A stretch of 64,000 nt of DNA from Centroberyx gerrardi. Lineage: Eukaryota > Chordata > Actinopteri > Beryciformes > Berycidae. Positions 55,201 to 64,000 of this stretch are shown here, one piece after another. The position numbers and the translations under genes are program-made. The DNA lies in NCBI RefSeq assembly GCF_048128805.1, contig NC_135999.1, positions 13,659,690 through 13,723,689 of the forward strand, written 5' to 3'. A model generated the notes under the pieces. It was not told the origin of the DNA. It did no database searches and saw only the letters and a list, made by a program, of their open reading frames with translations. The number at the start of each line of letters is the position of its first letter. The stretch's first letter is position 1.

Positions 55201-57025
55201 GACGATAGAACAGCTTTCCATCAAAAATATCTTGCTGAAACCATTCAGTCACCACCTGCTCAAACATCTCATCTGTCTCACTGAACTTCCAGAGAGAGGG
55301 GTCAGAGGGAGGCTCCACTTGCCTGAGAAGTAGCTCCCCTACAGTAGAGTAAGGGGCTTCCAGGATAAACTTAATGGTAGAGTCTTCTGAATCAATATCT
55401 GTGGCACTCAGAATGAAAGGAGAGATCTGCATAACTTCATTCTTGAACAGCACCAGGCCAGTGTTAGCATTGATAATAGGGGGCTCATCGTCGGTGGGGG
55501 CAATAGTAATGGGGAACAAAAACTCTACATCATTACTGCCATCAGTCATTCTGAAAATAATGTTGTCACTGTAGGTGTCACTGCCATCATGCTGGTACAC
55601 CACAATACCGGCATCTAGATCAGCAGCTGTAAAGAATTTCCTACGAGTTCCAAGTATAGTCAATTCACCATGTTTTAAGCCATCCACAACAGTAATTCTC
55701 ACATCGTCCAGGTTATCCTCGTCACTGATCTCTAAATTCTGTGAGCTGGAGAGGGCTCGGGACTGCCCTTCAAACAATAGCTGCCCTGTATTTTTGGTTG
55801 CTACAGGAGCCAAGGTATTCATAGGCTTCACCACAATCATAAAAGCAAAAGTATCAGACACAGCACCATCGGTGTCTACAATTTCAAACTCTAGCTGGAA
55901 AATCCTCTCTACATCTGAGTCCTCTGAGGGGGGCTTGTAGGCTATTTTAAGATCTTTGATGTCTCTCTGATAGAAGGAGGTGATGGGCAGGTTCTGATCA
56001 TCTGTGCTGATGATATATCCCTGCTGAGGGCCCAGGGGCGAAGTAATGTTGAAAATTAAATCGTCTGGATCAGATTCAACATCTTCAGCAGCCAGCATAT
56101 CACTTGTAATAGCTGTCATCACAAACTGATCAATCTCCATCATCATCATAGCTACAAAGCTGGGCTTCGGAGCCGTATTCTCTGCACCCTCTTTGATTCT
56201 AACCATCATCTGGAAATGCTCTTGCATTATGGTGTTGCCTTCATTATCCTGCAGTTCTACCATCATTGGAATATAGTCTCTGTTTGGTGAGTTGGTTTTA
56301 GCGGTGTGCTTGTAGCGAATGCCTTGTTTAACAAATTCATCACAGTCAACCATTTGGCCATTGGTAGAGTTATTCAAAAGTGTGCCATACCTGGGGAGAC
56401 CTCCGGCGCCGACCAGAGTGGTGATCTTACACTGTGTCACACCTTCCTCATAGGAAAATTCCAGACCCTTTTTGTCAATAGGGTTGCTGTTGCCATTGAG
56501 CTTTTCTACTGCAAGGGGCATATTCCTGGTGAGGATCTCGAGCTGTTGGAAAACCACCTCCACCTCCAGCATGAAAGGGATGATAACCGTGTCCGTCTGG
56601 GAGTCATAACGGAGCTGCAGCTTCACGCGATCCTTGCTGGGACTCCGAGATCCCAAATGAGTGTATTTCACCTCATCTGGTCCAAATGCACAGGGGAACT
56701 TTTTAGGGGTCAGCACCCCAGGTTTCTGGGCTAGTGGGTCATTGTCCAGAACTGTGATGTGACAGCGGTCACCAGGCTGCACTTCTGTTACCAGGTCATT
56801 TATAGGGTCCAAATACACAGACCTCCCAAATGGTACTCTGATCCCATTGTTAGCAATGATGATACTGTCTTCATTAGGTCCAGATCTGTGGTGATAGAGG
56901 TTAGCTGGGTCAAACGGCTCTGCATCTACTGAGGCAAAGCAGAAGCCTAGAGCAAACATAACAAGGAGGCATCTCAAAAGTGCCCGTGTTTTACAAAGTC
57001 TGGAACTTTGCAGACAACCAGCCAT
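26657..57025 (-). CDS. frem3: frem3-locus FRAS1-related extracellular matrix protein, FREM2-like architecture (24 coding exons, 3144 aa, complete)
   Basis: Large FRAS/FREM basement-membrane protein; members build the sublamina densa complex that ties epithelia to mesenchyme. Exons, all in frame: 57025-51997, 51575-51486, 39507-39361, 37938-37708, 37575-37450, 37163-36912, 33734-33585, 33490-33281, 33054-32857, 32711-32547, 32322-32140, 31560-31430, 30948-30790, 30521-30218, 30113-29982, 29842-29511, 29412-29220, 29090-28986, 28637-28510, 28415-28281, 28011-27885, 27761-27574, 27490-27344, 27229-26657. Signal peptide 1-35; FREM N-terminal region 36-285; twelve CSPG repeats (about 290-1716), each closing in a PVDD-like joint; five Calx-beta domains (about 1725-2304); conserved membrane-proximal region; RRRR furin-type site (3005-3008); transmembrane helix (about 3079-3103); cytoplasmic tail ending SSEV, a class I PDZ ligand. 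The open frame also runs through a GTG at 57031, but the ATG at 57025 (good context) is the start. The donor after exon 23 is weak (GTCTTG). Synteny says frem3; domain content and length resemble FREM2 (about 3170 aa), so frem2-like naming is possible. Confidence 0.95.
27270..27300. repeat. (TG)n microsatellite in frem3 intron 23
   Basis: A 31-nt TG run. It reads as CA repeats in the frem3 transcript, about 40 nt upstream of the exon 24 acceptor. Confidence 0.95.
28648..28678. repeat. (AC)n microsatellite abutting the frem3 exon 19 acceptor
   Basis: A 31-nt AC run on the plus strand. In the transcript it is (UG)15, ending about 9 nt before the splice-site AG at 28639-28638. Confidence 0.95.
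33249..33267. repeat. (TG)n microsatellite next to frem3 exon 8 donor
   Basis: A 19-nt TG run which in the transcript is CA repeats, beginning 13 nt into frem3 intron 8. Confidence 0.9.
34912..35022. repeat. (CA)n microsatellite, compound
   Basis: CA dinucleotides with occasional AAAC and TACA interruptions. The longest pure stretch is about 34930-34985. Confidence 0.95.
36488..36662. repeat. Foldback (MITE-like) element in frem3 intron 6
   Basis: ATTCATAGTATTC at 36488-36500 is the exact inverted complement of GAATACTATGAAT at 36650-36662. Further partial complementarity lies just inside both ends (ATCATCACA and TGTGACATCAT). Inside, the unit TAACAGG[T/C]GATT appears twice in tandem. No open frame. 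Confidence 0.5.
37166..37240. repeat. Short dispersed-repeat tail in frem3 intron 5
   Basis: The motif AAACTTTATTGATCTCTG, followed by TGGGAAAATTAGGTCATTGCAG, is the kind of 3' tail seen in dispersed repeats of many fish genomes. It resembles the copy in usp38 intron 2 near 12003. It lies immediately next to the exon 6 acceptor. Confidence 0.45.
37939..39360 (-). other. frem3: frem3 intron 3
   Basis: A 1.4-kb intron whose main feature is the foldback element at 38998-39281. No other support for genes was seen. Confidence 0.8.
38998..39281. mobile_element. Long-hairpin MITE (Angel-like) in frem3 intron 3
   Basis: The left terminus GGTAACACTTTACAATGG and the right terminus CCATTGTAAAGTGTTACC are exact inverted complements, and the match continues with few mismatches to about 32 nt. 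A second inner pair of arms (39089-39124 and 39154-39190) is also nearly perfectly complementary. The whole 284 nt can therefore fold as one long hairpin. The terminal motif matches the widespread teleost 'Angel' type foldback MITEs as I remember them. No coding capacity. Confidence 0.8.
40174..40219. repeat. (CA)n microsatellite in frem3 intron 2
   Basis: A CA run with one CCTA interruption. Confidence 0.95.
43630..43647. repeat. Poly-G run (18 G)
   Basis: An uninterrupted run of 18 G preceded by GGGGA. This is prone to assembly-length error and to G-quadruplex formation. Confidence 0.95.
45700..45935. repeat. Homopurine-rich tract (GA/GGGA)
   Basis: Over about 230 nt the plus strand is overwhelmingly purine. 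It begins with AAAGAGAAAGAGAGAGAC-type units and ends in GGGAGGGAGAGGGAGAAG and GGAGGGGGGGTGG blocks, with at least four separate G3+ runs. Confidence 0.8.
49468..49560. repeat. (GT)n-rich alternating purine-pyrimidine stretch
   Basis: GT units interrupted by GC, AT and AA steps, with a longest pure run of about 20 nt. It is followed by further alternating GTGCATGCGTACGCATG sequence. Confidence 0.85.
50982..51000. repeat. Poly-A run (19 A)
   Basis: A homopolymer of 19 A. No retroposed gene body or tRNA-like head was recognised upstream of it. Confidence 0.9.
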
Positions 57026-57420
57026 ATCCACTGCTAGTTGCCTTGCAATTTCTTTTAGAAGTCAGCAGCAATAGGCAGATTCCTCTCCCCCCCCAAAAAA
57101 AAATACAGAGAGAAAAAAAAAAAATCTGTGATAGTTGGGGCCTTGGATTCTATCTTCTGTGTTCTCTCTCTGTTGCTATGTGGCCACACAGACACAAGTG
57201 TAGTGAGTGCTGTGGGGCTGTGCAGGTAATAATGAAACAGTAGACAGTGACAGCCGCAGACTCCTCCTTCTGTCAGCGCAGGGAGGGAGCCTCCTGCCCC
57301 CATGGCTAATTTAAGAAAGACCATTGGACAGCCTGTGAAAGTGCTCCCCCAACCCGCCCTCACCCTTCTCTCACAAAAAAAAAGGCCAGATACATGAAAT
57401 GTGGGGGAAGCATCCAATGC
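57026..57420 (-). promoter_or_regulatory. frem3: frem3 5' UTR and proximal promoter candidate
   Basis: Reading the minus strand upstream of the ATG, the sequence contains A/T homopolymer runs (57093-57122) and then a G/C-richer stretch. A reverse CCAAT box (ATTGG at 57324-57328) occurs about 300 nt from the ATG. No TATA box was found. A splice acceptor just before the ATG is not obvious, so transcription may start within this interval. Confidence 0.35.
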
Positions 57421-58593
57421 AGTAATCTAATTTAATCTATTGTAAAAGTATCTTTCCTGTCAAACAAAGACAGTGTTATTATCTTTGACTGGAATATTCT
57501 TTTTTTGATTTCTGAATATTCAATATTTATAAATTGCTTCATGGTTGCTGTATTATATCACAGATTTAGTAACTACATGTTTTAGTAGTGTTGCTTATTG
57601 TCCACACATCACAAATGGATGCCATGTCATGAGGCTACACTTTATTTATGAGTAAGCCTGCTTAAATTTGATAACTGATGATTTCAGCAGTTCCTTGAAC
57701 ATTACAAGTTTTACTATTTAAATTCACTGTGCACTTAATAATTGATTGTGCACTGAACTTTGAGTTTCTCATTCAAAGTCAACATGAATTTTTCATTGGA
57801 ATATTTTTGGAGCATATGGCAACTTTTATGAACCACTGACAGTGGTGCCCTCTATTGGGTGACTGGATAAACAAGACTGTCTTTGACCCATATTTCTGTC
57901 AAAAGCGTGTTAATAAATAAAACAGTTTTTGCAGCATGAATAACATTATTAGTTTCATATCAAATGAAGAACACATGCATTGTGCAAGTTGTATAAATAA
58001 AGCAACAGTAATTATCATGGATAGCAATCACTTTGCTGAAGATGAGTTTGAATATTAATTAATCCAGACAAATAAATTTCTGCCTAATGGTTTAGAAGTC
58101 AGTTTGAAGTCAGCTATGTGTTCTGATACATCATCACTGATCTGTGTGGTAATTTCACACAGTGCTTCACATGAACAGAGGAGTCTTCAAGGAGAGCTGG
58201 GACCCATGTTAATGAACCATGCCATCTCTTATCATAGTCCCATCAGAATTCCCCGGTCAAGGTCAAGTCTGACATCCCAATACTCCCCTCTGCCATAATC
58301 CAGTGGAGGAATCCTAATGGGACATTATGGAGTGGCTTTACACCTCAGCCTCTTACATCTCTCAATTATATGAGCTAATGCAGAAATGTCATTGTATTAG
58401 ATTGGATTACTTTGCTTGTATGTTGTATATTTGAAAGAATCTAGATTAAATAGTTTTTGCGAGAATCAGCATGGATATTAATTCTTTATTGTAACTTCAA
58501 CTACTTGTAAATTTAAAAAAACTCAAACATTTACTGTAGCCAGCACAGTAAAAATTAAACAATGAAAATACTAACACATACACAGCCTCTCTG

Positions 58594-58745
58594 ACAGGGT
58601 CAGGCTCTGTTCATGAGGCAGAGGGCCACTGAGGTCGTGTCACTGGGACGTCCCGGCACCGCAGTGTCCTTTGGTCCCACACAGAGTGACCAGCACCTGG
58701 CATCAGCTGGCAGGACAGGTGTATGGACACTGTCTGGTCTCACAC
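58594..58745. other. GC-rich block, open on both strands, bounded by splice-like signals
   Basis: The plus strand reads CTCTCTGACAG followed by an open frame of about 50 codons. The minus strand reads a T-rich tract, CTGTGTGTGAG, then an open frame ending at a stop near 58600. Either could be an exon of an unknown gene, or the block could be a conserved element. I do not recognise either protein. Confidence 0.25.
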
Positions 58746-61301
58746 ACAGAAAAAAACCACAGCAGGTCAAAATATTACTCAAATACTGCTCAAACAATAC
58801 AATTACATTACAAAATGATACATTTACAAGACTACAATGCAATTTCTTAGCATGCTGTATAATGCATGTTATTGTTACAAGGAGATAATTTTGTTAAGGG
58901 TGTGCTTAAAAATGATTTACTGAACATATATGATATTATTTGATAATCTGTCCTATAAATTGTTCATAGAAAGTCCATATATGTTGATAGCAGTGAGGCT
59001 AAGTATCAGATTTAAAATCATGCAGTCTCCAAGTGTGGAAATCCCCTCCCTTATTGTGACAGAGTCTAGTTTAACTGATGACAAGACATGATGTAGGCAT
59101 TGATGCCAACACACGTGATATTTTCTGCCAAGCGAATGTTCAAAATACAGTCCAAAAGATGCAAAGAGATCTATCTTAACTGTATAGATAGATGTATGAA
59201 GGAAATACATATGGGAGGCTCCTACTGCAGTCATAGTGACAAAGCATAACATGGAGAAATTGAGCAGTCATATTTTGGATGCGGTGAGAATGTGAGAATG
59301 TGCGCTCAGTATGGTGCACAAGGTCATGTTAAGATAAAAATACCTAGTAGCCTTTTATGGAACATCGTTTGAGTTGGGCATGAGGCTCGATGAAGCGATC
59401 CGTACGCATTGCTCAAACATTTTCACACATCATTTCTCAGTATTGCAGTACTCTGAATGTTTGATGAAATGTTTAGGTTTTATTGCCAGTTATGGGACAA
59501 TACTGTATTATAGGACAAAGCACAGTAGGCTACATAAACTGTGTGGGATATCATGTTTTTTTCCAAGAATACTCCTGTTAATTCATTGAATCAAGTACTG
59601 ATGAAATGTGCCTATGATCTATGAATCCCTCCAACGCAGAGTATGCACAATGTGAAAATCTTTTGTACTACAGGGAGATATTTATAAGGGTGCCATTAAA
59701 CAGCAGAGAGGTGAGGTGATTAAATCTGACACCCTCAATAACGCAAATGAAAATAAATGGTTCTGTGTTTATTGGAGATGATGATGCCTTTAGGACAACA
59801 CTGTGTGGCACTTAGCAACCTTCCTGTGACTAACGCCCCTTAGCGTGGGCTGAATAGCGAGGATGCCATAAGCGTCCAAGCATTCTGTATCGCACTTTTC
59901 ATTGCATCCCCTAAATAAATCTTGCCCTCCTCACTCGGCCAGCCAGGAATGAAAGGGGGGGGCACACACTGCAGGGTGTAACTATAGAAACAAACATACC
60001 AAGCTTTTTATAAACTGTAACTCCTGGATTTCATTCACTTTGTTCACATGGTAAAGAAGCAGAATGTGATGACCTATGGACTGAAAAAAGGCAACTTACC
60101 TGAACAGAAAATCTTTTGGTGCGTGGATCTCCTAAACAAGGAGTCAACGAGAAAATGCTGATATTGATGAAACAGTCTGCCTTAACTACATCTCCAGCTA
60201 TAAGTTAGTGGCTGATAAGGAAAGGAAAACAACTACTAAATGCTTCTTTTCTCAAGCTGCAGCACAGTATTCACTGAGCCTCTGTCCAACTTAATGAAAG
60301 CTTCCCCTTCTATTGAGACTCGCTTTTAATGAGCGCCTGAGGTAAACAGAGAGAGAAGTTGGGTAGAGGCCAGGTCTTGCTGCCCAGGATCAGCTCCTCA
60401 TCCAGGGAGCAGCTCATGATGACAGCAGGCCTTAATGACCTCATGATGGATGGAGAACAAAGCCCAAGAGGATCCTATCCCTCCATCCCGAACCGCCACC
60501 CAGGGAGAGAGAGCAGGATTTGCTTACTTTCCTCCTGGTGCAGTTGTTCTTTCTGTCAAGGTGAAGCCACATTCAGATCTAGTTCAACCTCAAAATAGCA
60601 TTTTATGCTGCTTTGATGCTACTCTCCATCATTTTACACTCTTTTTAAGCTCTTTTATGGCACAAATACTATAATTTAAAGAAACATGTTTTCCTTAAAT
60701 AATACAGAATGCCCTATCCAAATGATGTGTTTTGAAAAAATGTTTTTAGTATATCAGTATTGTGGTTATACTGTTTTTTTCCTTTAGTTGAAACAACAAA
60801 AATAATGAGGACAGAACTGTCTTTCCTGGATTGGACACATTCTGTACAAACTAATAAATAAATTGTTAATTATTGCTTGTGACGCCCTAAATGAGCCAGG
60901 CTGTAACAGTCATCAATATTTATCATCATATGGTACAGACAGTAAATATAACCTCAATTTGAAAATATGATATGAAATGTAAGACTTTAATCTATGTCTG
61001 TTTGATTCAATAGACAATTTAACCATCTAAAAAATTGGTCAGAGAATATGATTTAATGGTCTTAAATCATGACAACGTACCAGAACCTTGCACAAGAATG
61101 CAATGGCAACGCCAGCAGCTTTTATGAATGCTTTGACGCAGTTCTGGTGATCATTCTTTGCATTCTGAGCATGTCCATAAGGCTTATCACTCGTGACCGT
61201 CTCAACCCTGCTGCATTATTCATACGCTGCTGATGAACGGCGCAGTCCAGCTGTGCAGGACACTTGCGGATGTGCATCACTCACTGTCAGTGGGGAGGAG
61301 A

Positions 61302-61303
<2 letters not shown>

Positions 61304-61340
<37 letters not shown>
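61304..61340. repeat. (GT)n microsatellite
   Basis: A 37-nt perfect GT run in intergenic DNA. Confidence 0.95.
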
Positions 61341-61344
<4 letters not shown>

Positions 61345-61912
61345 CACCTACATGTGTCCCGCATCAAAGCCACCCTGCTAACAGACACAAATTACCATGT
61401 CAATGCAATATTAACTGAACTGCTGACAAGTTAGTGGTAAATATTCACCACATGACCAGAAATATAATAATTTAATTGCCTTGACACACAGTACTTTCAG
61501 TATATGTATGGATTCTAGCACTATATACGTGTAAAGCTCAGTGTAAATGAATGAACACACCCACAATGGCTGTGCTTCCATAGTTACATGAGAATGAGTT
61601 CAACTCCATTATCTTGCTACATTATCAAGTAAACACCATAACACATCCGCTTCAGGAGCTTTGCACTGAAGGATCAAACACATTTTATTACAAAATAAAT
61701 GAGCGAAATGCGGAAATGACTGATGTTCGTGTACAGCACCTCAGTAAAGTAACTTTGTCAAGCAGATTCTTTGAAAACAGAAGGCCTTGACACCAGAGAG
61801 GCCATACTTTTACCCTACTCACCCCTGATAAACTCCTTGTCCCCTTAGAATAGCCCAGAAAAAAAAAGTTCCCCCATACATTCTCTGTGCTCTCACACTT
61901 AGCGCTAGTATC

Positions 61913-61980
61913 CCAATCATCCGGCCTGTTGTAAATATACACAGCGTATAAATAGAGGATACTGAGACCTAAGACATTTG
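61913..61980 (+). promoter_or_regulatory. Core promoter candidate: CCAAT box plus TATA box
   Basis: CCAAT at 61913-61917 and a consensus TATAAATAG at 61947-61955 are spaced as in RNA polymerase II promoters, predicting a start at about 61975-61985. The 150 nt downstream (61980-62130) is GC- and CpG-rich, unlike the surroundings. No long ATG-initiated frame follows: the first ATG gives about 13 codons. A transcript would therefore be spliced or non-coding. Confidence 0.45.
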
Positions 61981-63379
61981 GATCCAGTTCCGAGGGTGCG
62001 AGCAGGAAGAGGTTTGTGTTCTGCTGCACTTGGTGATTTGGCGCAGGGTGCCCATGACTGTGGTCAGGTCCGAGGGGCGCGGGCACAAATTTTAGAACCG
62101 CTCTTGCCGTCACTGCCGCACCGCAAGCCCAGCGCAGCATTTCATCTGCTTAATGGTGGATTAAAGCATCCTACTGGTGGATGGATATGGGCCGGTGCTA
62201 TCACTTGTCCTGAAGGAGAGCGGAAGCCCATGGAAACAGGCTGGATATAGCAGCTGGATCAGACCCAAACACTGGGCAACAAAATATAAAAATATTATAT
62301 GCCTCATGAAATTAAAATGGATTTGAGATCTATATATATATATATATATATATTCCTTCAGTGATAAGCTCAAAACTCATTATTGCATCGTTACTGTATG
62401 TTGAACAGAGGGGGATTGGTGTATGGCTTCATAAAGAAAACATCATTTACCCATCTTCCAGATCTATGTTTGAGGCTTAATTAGCACCACTAATGAGCTT
62501 ACTACTGGACAACGGCACTGCCAAAAGGAGAAAGCTGGCTATTGACCCGGGAATGTGTGTGGCACAGTGTCAGGGGATTCCTGTCTTTTAACACTGTCAC
62601 TTTGAACCAAATGTGTTTGCACCTGGAGCTCATGTTTGCACTTATGGTAAAACGAGTGGGGGGCGGGCCAGGGAACAGTTGGCCAAATCAGCAGGAGAGA
62701 TATGTTGGGGCTTAACAAATGCTAATTACGCTAATAATCATTTCTCAGGTCATAGGAGAAAGTGACACCACAGTAGTATCACATTGTTCATTCACTGTAT
62801 ACTGTATATATTTCAAAACAACCTCTGTTTGTTACTGTAATCAGGCTATAGGTGCTTTGTTGCAGTTTATATGGTGTCATTTAGGTTAGGATATTTGGAA
62901 GTGCATTTTGGTTAATGTGTGAAAGTTAGCAGATAAAATATCCTGTAAAGAAGCAGTGTGGATAACCTTCTCCTCTCTTCTCTTGCCTCCTGTCCTACTA
63001 CTCCCGCCATGTTTCATTCCTGACTGTCGTAGTTCTTGGTGTCACTTTTATCACCAACCCTGGGTCATGCAGGCTTCCTAGCATTACCCATAAAGTGTCT
63101 TCCTTACTCTCACTCATGTCAGCGTGGCCCAATGATCCAGAGGAGAAATGTCAGGCCTGTTTTTATTCAGCGAGATGTACAGTGTATCATGTATATCTGT
63201 CGCATAAATAGGCAGCTACCACAGGCCTTTTAGGACTGTACAGTGGATGGTCTCTGGCTAGATTTTGGGGCTTTGTTTGGTACTGAGGACAAGGAACATA
63301 CTTTCAAAATCAAACAGAGAGAAGGGCAAGAGAAGCTCTTTTTCGTCATGGTAGGTGACTCCAAAAACATGCAGGCAGA
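61981..63379. other. Intergenic region right of the orphan promoter
   Basis: After the CpG-rich patch (to about 62130) the sequence is AT-rich with a (TA)11 tract. Two clusters of TAATTA-type homeodomain core motifs occur near 62477-62495 and 62722-62740. No exon was recognised. Confidence 0.5.
62331..62353. repeat. (TA)n microsatellite
   Basis: About 11 TA units. Confidence 0.95.
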
Positions 63380-63592
63380 AACTTTTAATTAAATCCATTC
63401 ATCATCACAGTAATTTCTCAACATAACAAACATTTAAATACATTAATGTTGGATAGCTGATGTTTGTCCTGAAACAGAATGTGAACAACTAAGAAAAAGT
63501 GAAACACTGTATCCTCAAAGCTAAAGTGGTGTCCTAAATGGATACAAGAACCGCAAAGCAAGTCTGACAAATCTATCTTGTCTAGTTCCTTA

Positions 63593-63625
<33 letters not shown>

Positions 63626-64000
63626 TCTTACCTATATGATGTTGTAGACACTACAGAAAAAAACTTAACATGTGGTCTAAAAATCTAGTAAATCATGATT
63701 GAATCAACATTTTTCAATACTCAACAACTAACAAATTCTTTCATAAGTAAAAAGCTGAGCTGTTTTAACAGTTTAAAAAGGTGCTGCATCACTGAAACAA
63801 ATTATTTTCAAACAAGGAAGTAAAAACCACCTAACTTTCTAAAATAGTACAGAGAGCTGTGTTTTTCCACTGCGTCCGCATGAGGCTGTGAGGTCTTTCT
63901 TCAATCTGAAAGAGAAAATAATGCACAGAATGGAAAATTAGAATCAGATTCATTTGAAATCCAAATTATATGATTGAACTTCACTATGCTGACCTGTGAA
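63380..64000 (-). other. Probable 3' end of an unidentified minus-strand gene (partial)
   Basis: On the minus strand a polypyrimidine tract and AG (TTTTCTCTTTCAG, ending at 63906) precede ATTGAAGAAAGACCTC. At the window edge TTCACAG|GTCAGC (63994/63993) could be the donor of the preceding exon, giving an 86-nt intron. Depending on phase, the final exon adds one residue before a TGA, or about 21-24 residues before a stop. Downstream lies an A/T-rich stretch with a T27 run (63593-63619) and ATTAAA-type signals (about 63382), as in a 3' UTR. Only seven bases of the upstream exon are inside the window, so the gene cannot be named. Confidence 0.35.
63593..63619. repeat. Poly-T run (27 T)
   Basis: A homopolymer within the putative 3' UTR of the right-edge gene. 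On that transcript it would be A27. Confidence 0.95.

Larger units (their letters stand above)
57421..61900. other. Intergenic region upstream of frem3
   Basis: AT-rich, mostly unique-looking sequence without a gene I can defend. A compact GC-richer open block occurs at 58594-58745. The remainder shows only short simple repeats. Confidence 0.6.

Noticed and set aside
52002-56734. Many plus-strand and alternate-frame open frames of up to 178 codons opposite frem3 exon 1
   Set aside because: They are antisense or shifted shadows of a 5-kb coding exon whose minus-strand frame is clearly the conserved one.
57026-57031. GTG start two codons upstream for the FREM protein
   Set aside because: The frame is open there, but vertebrate translation initiates at ATG; the ATG at 57025 begins a good signal peptide and has a favourable context.
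61688-62140. A 150-codon open frame on the minus strand
   Set aside because: It has no recognisable domain, no codon-bias or splice support, and crosses the TATA promoter candidate; length alone is not convincing in a CpG-rich patch.

Overview
The window is nuclear DNA of a vertebrate, almost certainly a teleost fish. It carries split genes with GT-AG introns that encode close relatives of human proteins. Introns are compact (the 24 coding exons of smarca5 fit in 8.5 kb), (CA/GT)n microsatellites are abundant, and there is a tRNA-derived SINE and several foldback elements of the kind common in fish. No bacterial, viral, CRISPR or intact retrotransposon genes were seen.

Layout, left to right. 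(1) 1-2760: the 5' end of gab1 on the minus strand; only the first coding exon (24 residues of the PH domain) is inside the window, and the rest lies off the left edge. (2) 7103-14410, minus: complete usp38, ten coding exons joining in frame to 1036 aa, with the USP catalytic Cys at residue 454. (3) 16524-25002, plus: complete smarca5 (SNF2H/ISWI ATPase), 24 coding exons, 1032 aa. (4) 26657-57025, minus: a complete FREM-family gene, 24 coding exons, 3144 aa, with a 5-kb first exon. It has a signal peptide, 12 CSPG repeats, 5 Calx-beta domains, a transmembrane helix and a C-terminal SSEV. The locus next to smarca5 argues for frem3, while the architecture is that of FREM2. (5) 57026-64000: mostly non-coding, with one CCAAT/TATA-type core promoter candidate on the plus strand (about 61.9 kb), a GC-rich open block at 58.6 kb, and what looks like the last exons of an unidentified minus-strand gene at the right edge.

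The genes do not form a functional pathway: a signalling adaptor, a deubiquitinase, a chromatin remodeller and a basement-membrane protein. They are a conserved synteny block. From memory, the human order is USP38(+)-GAB1(+)-SMARCA5(+)-FREM3(-). Here it is gab1(-)-usp38(-)-smarca5(+)-frem3(-), which a single inversion of the usp38-gab1 pair would explain. That puts usp38 and smarca5 head to head over 2.1 kb, an interval that also holds a MITE-like insertion. I did not find a clearly novel biological system. The most interesting observations are the inversion, a FREM2-like protein at the FREM3 locus, a (UG)57 tract directly upstream of a usp38 3' splice site, and an orphan TATA promoter.

All exon joins were made by hand from splice-site consensus and reading-frame continuity; family assignments rest on remembered sequence similarity, not on a search.
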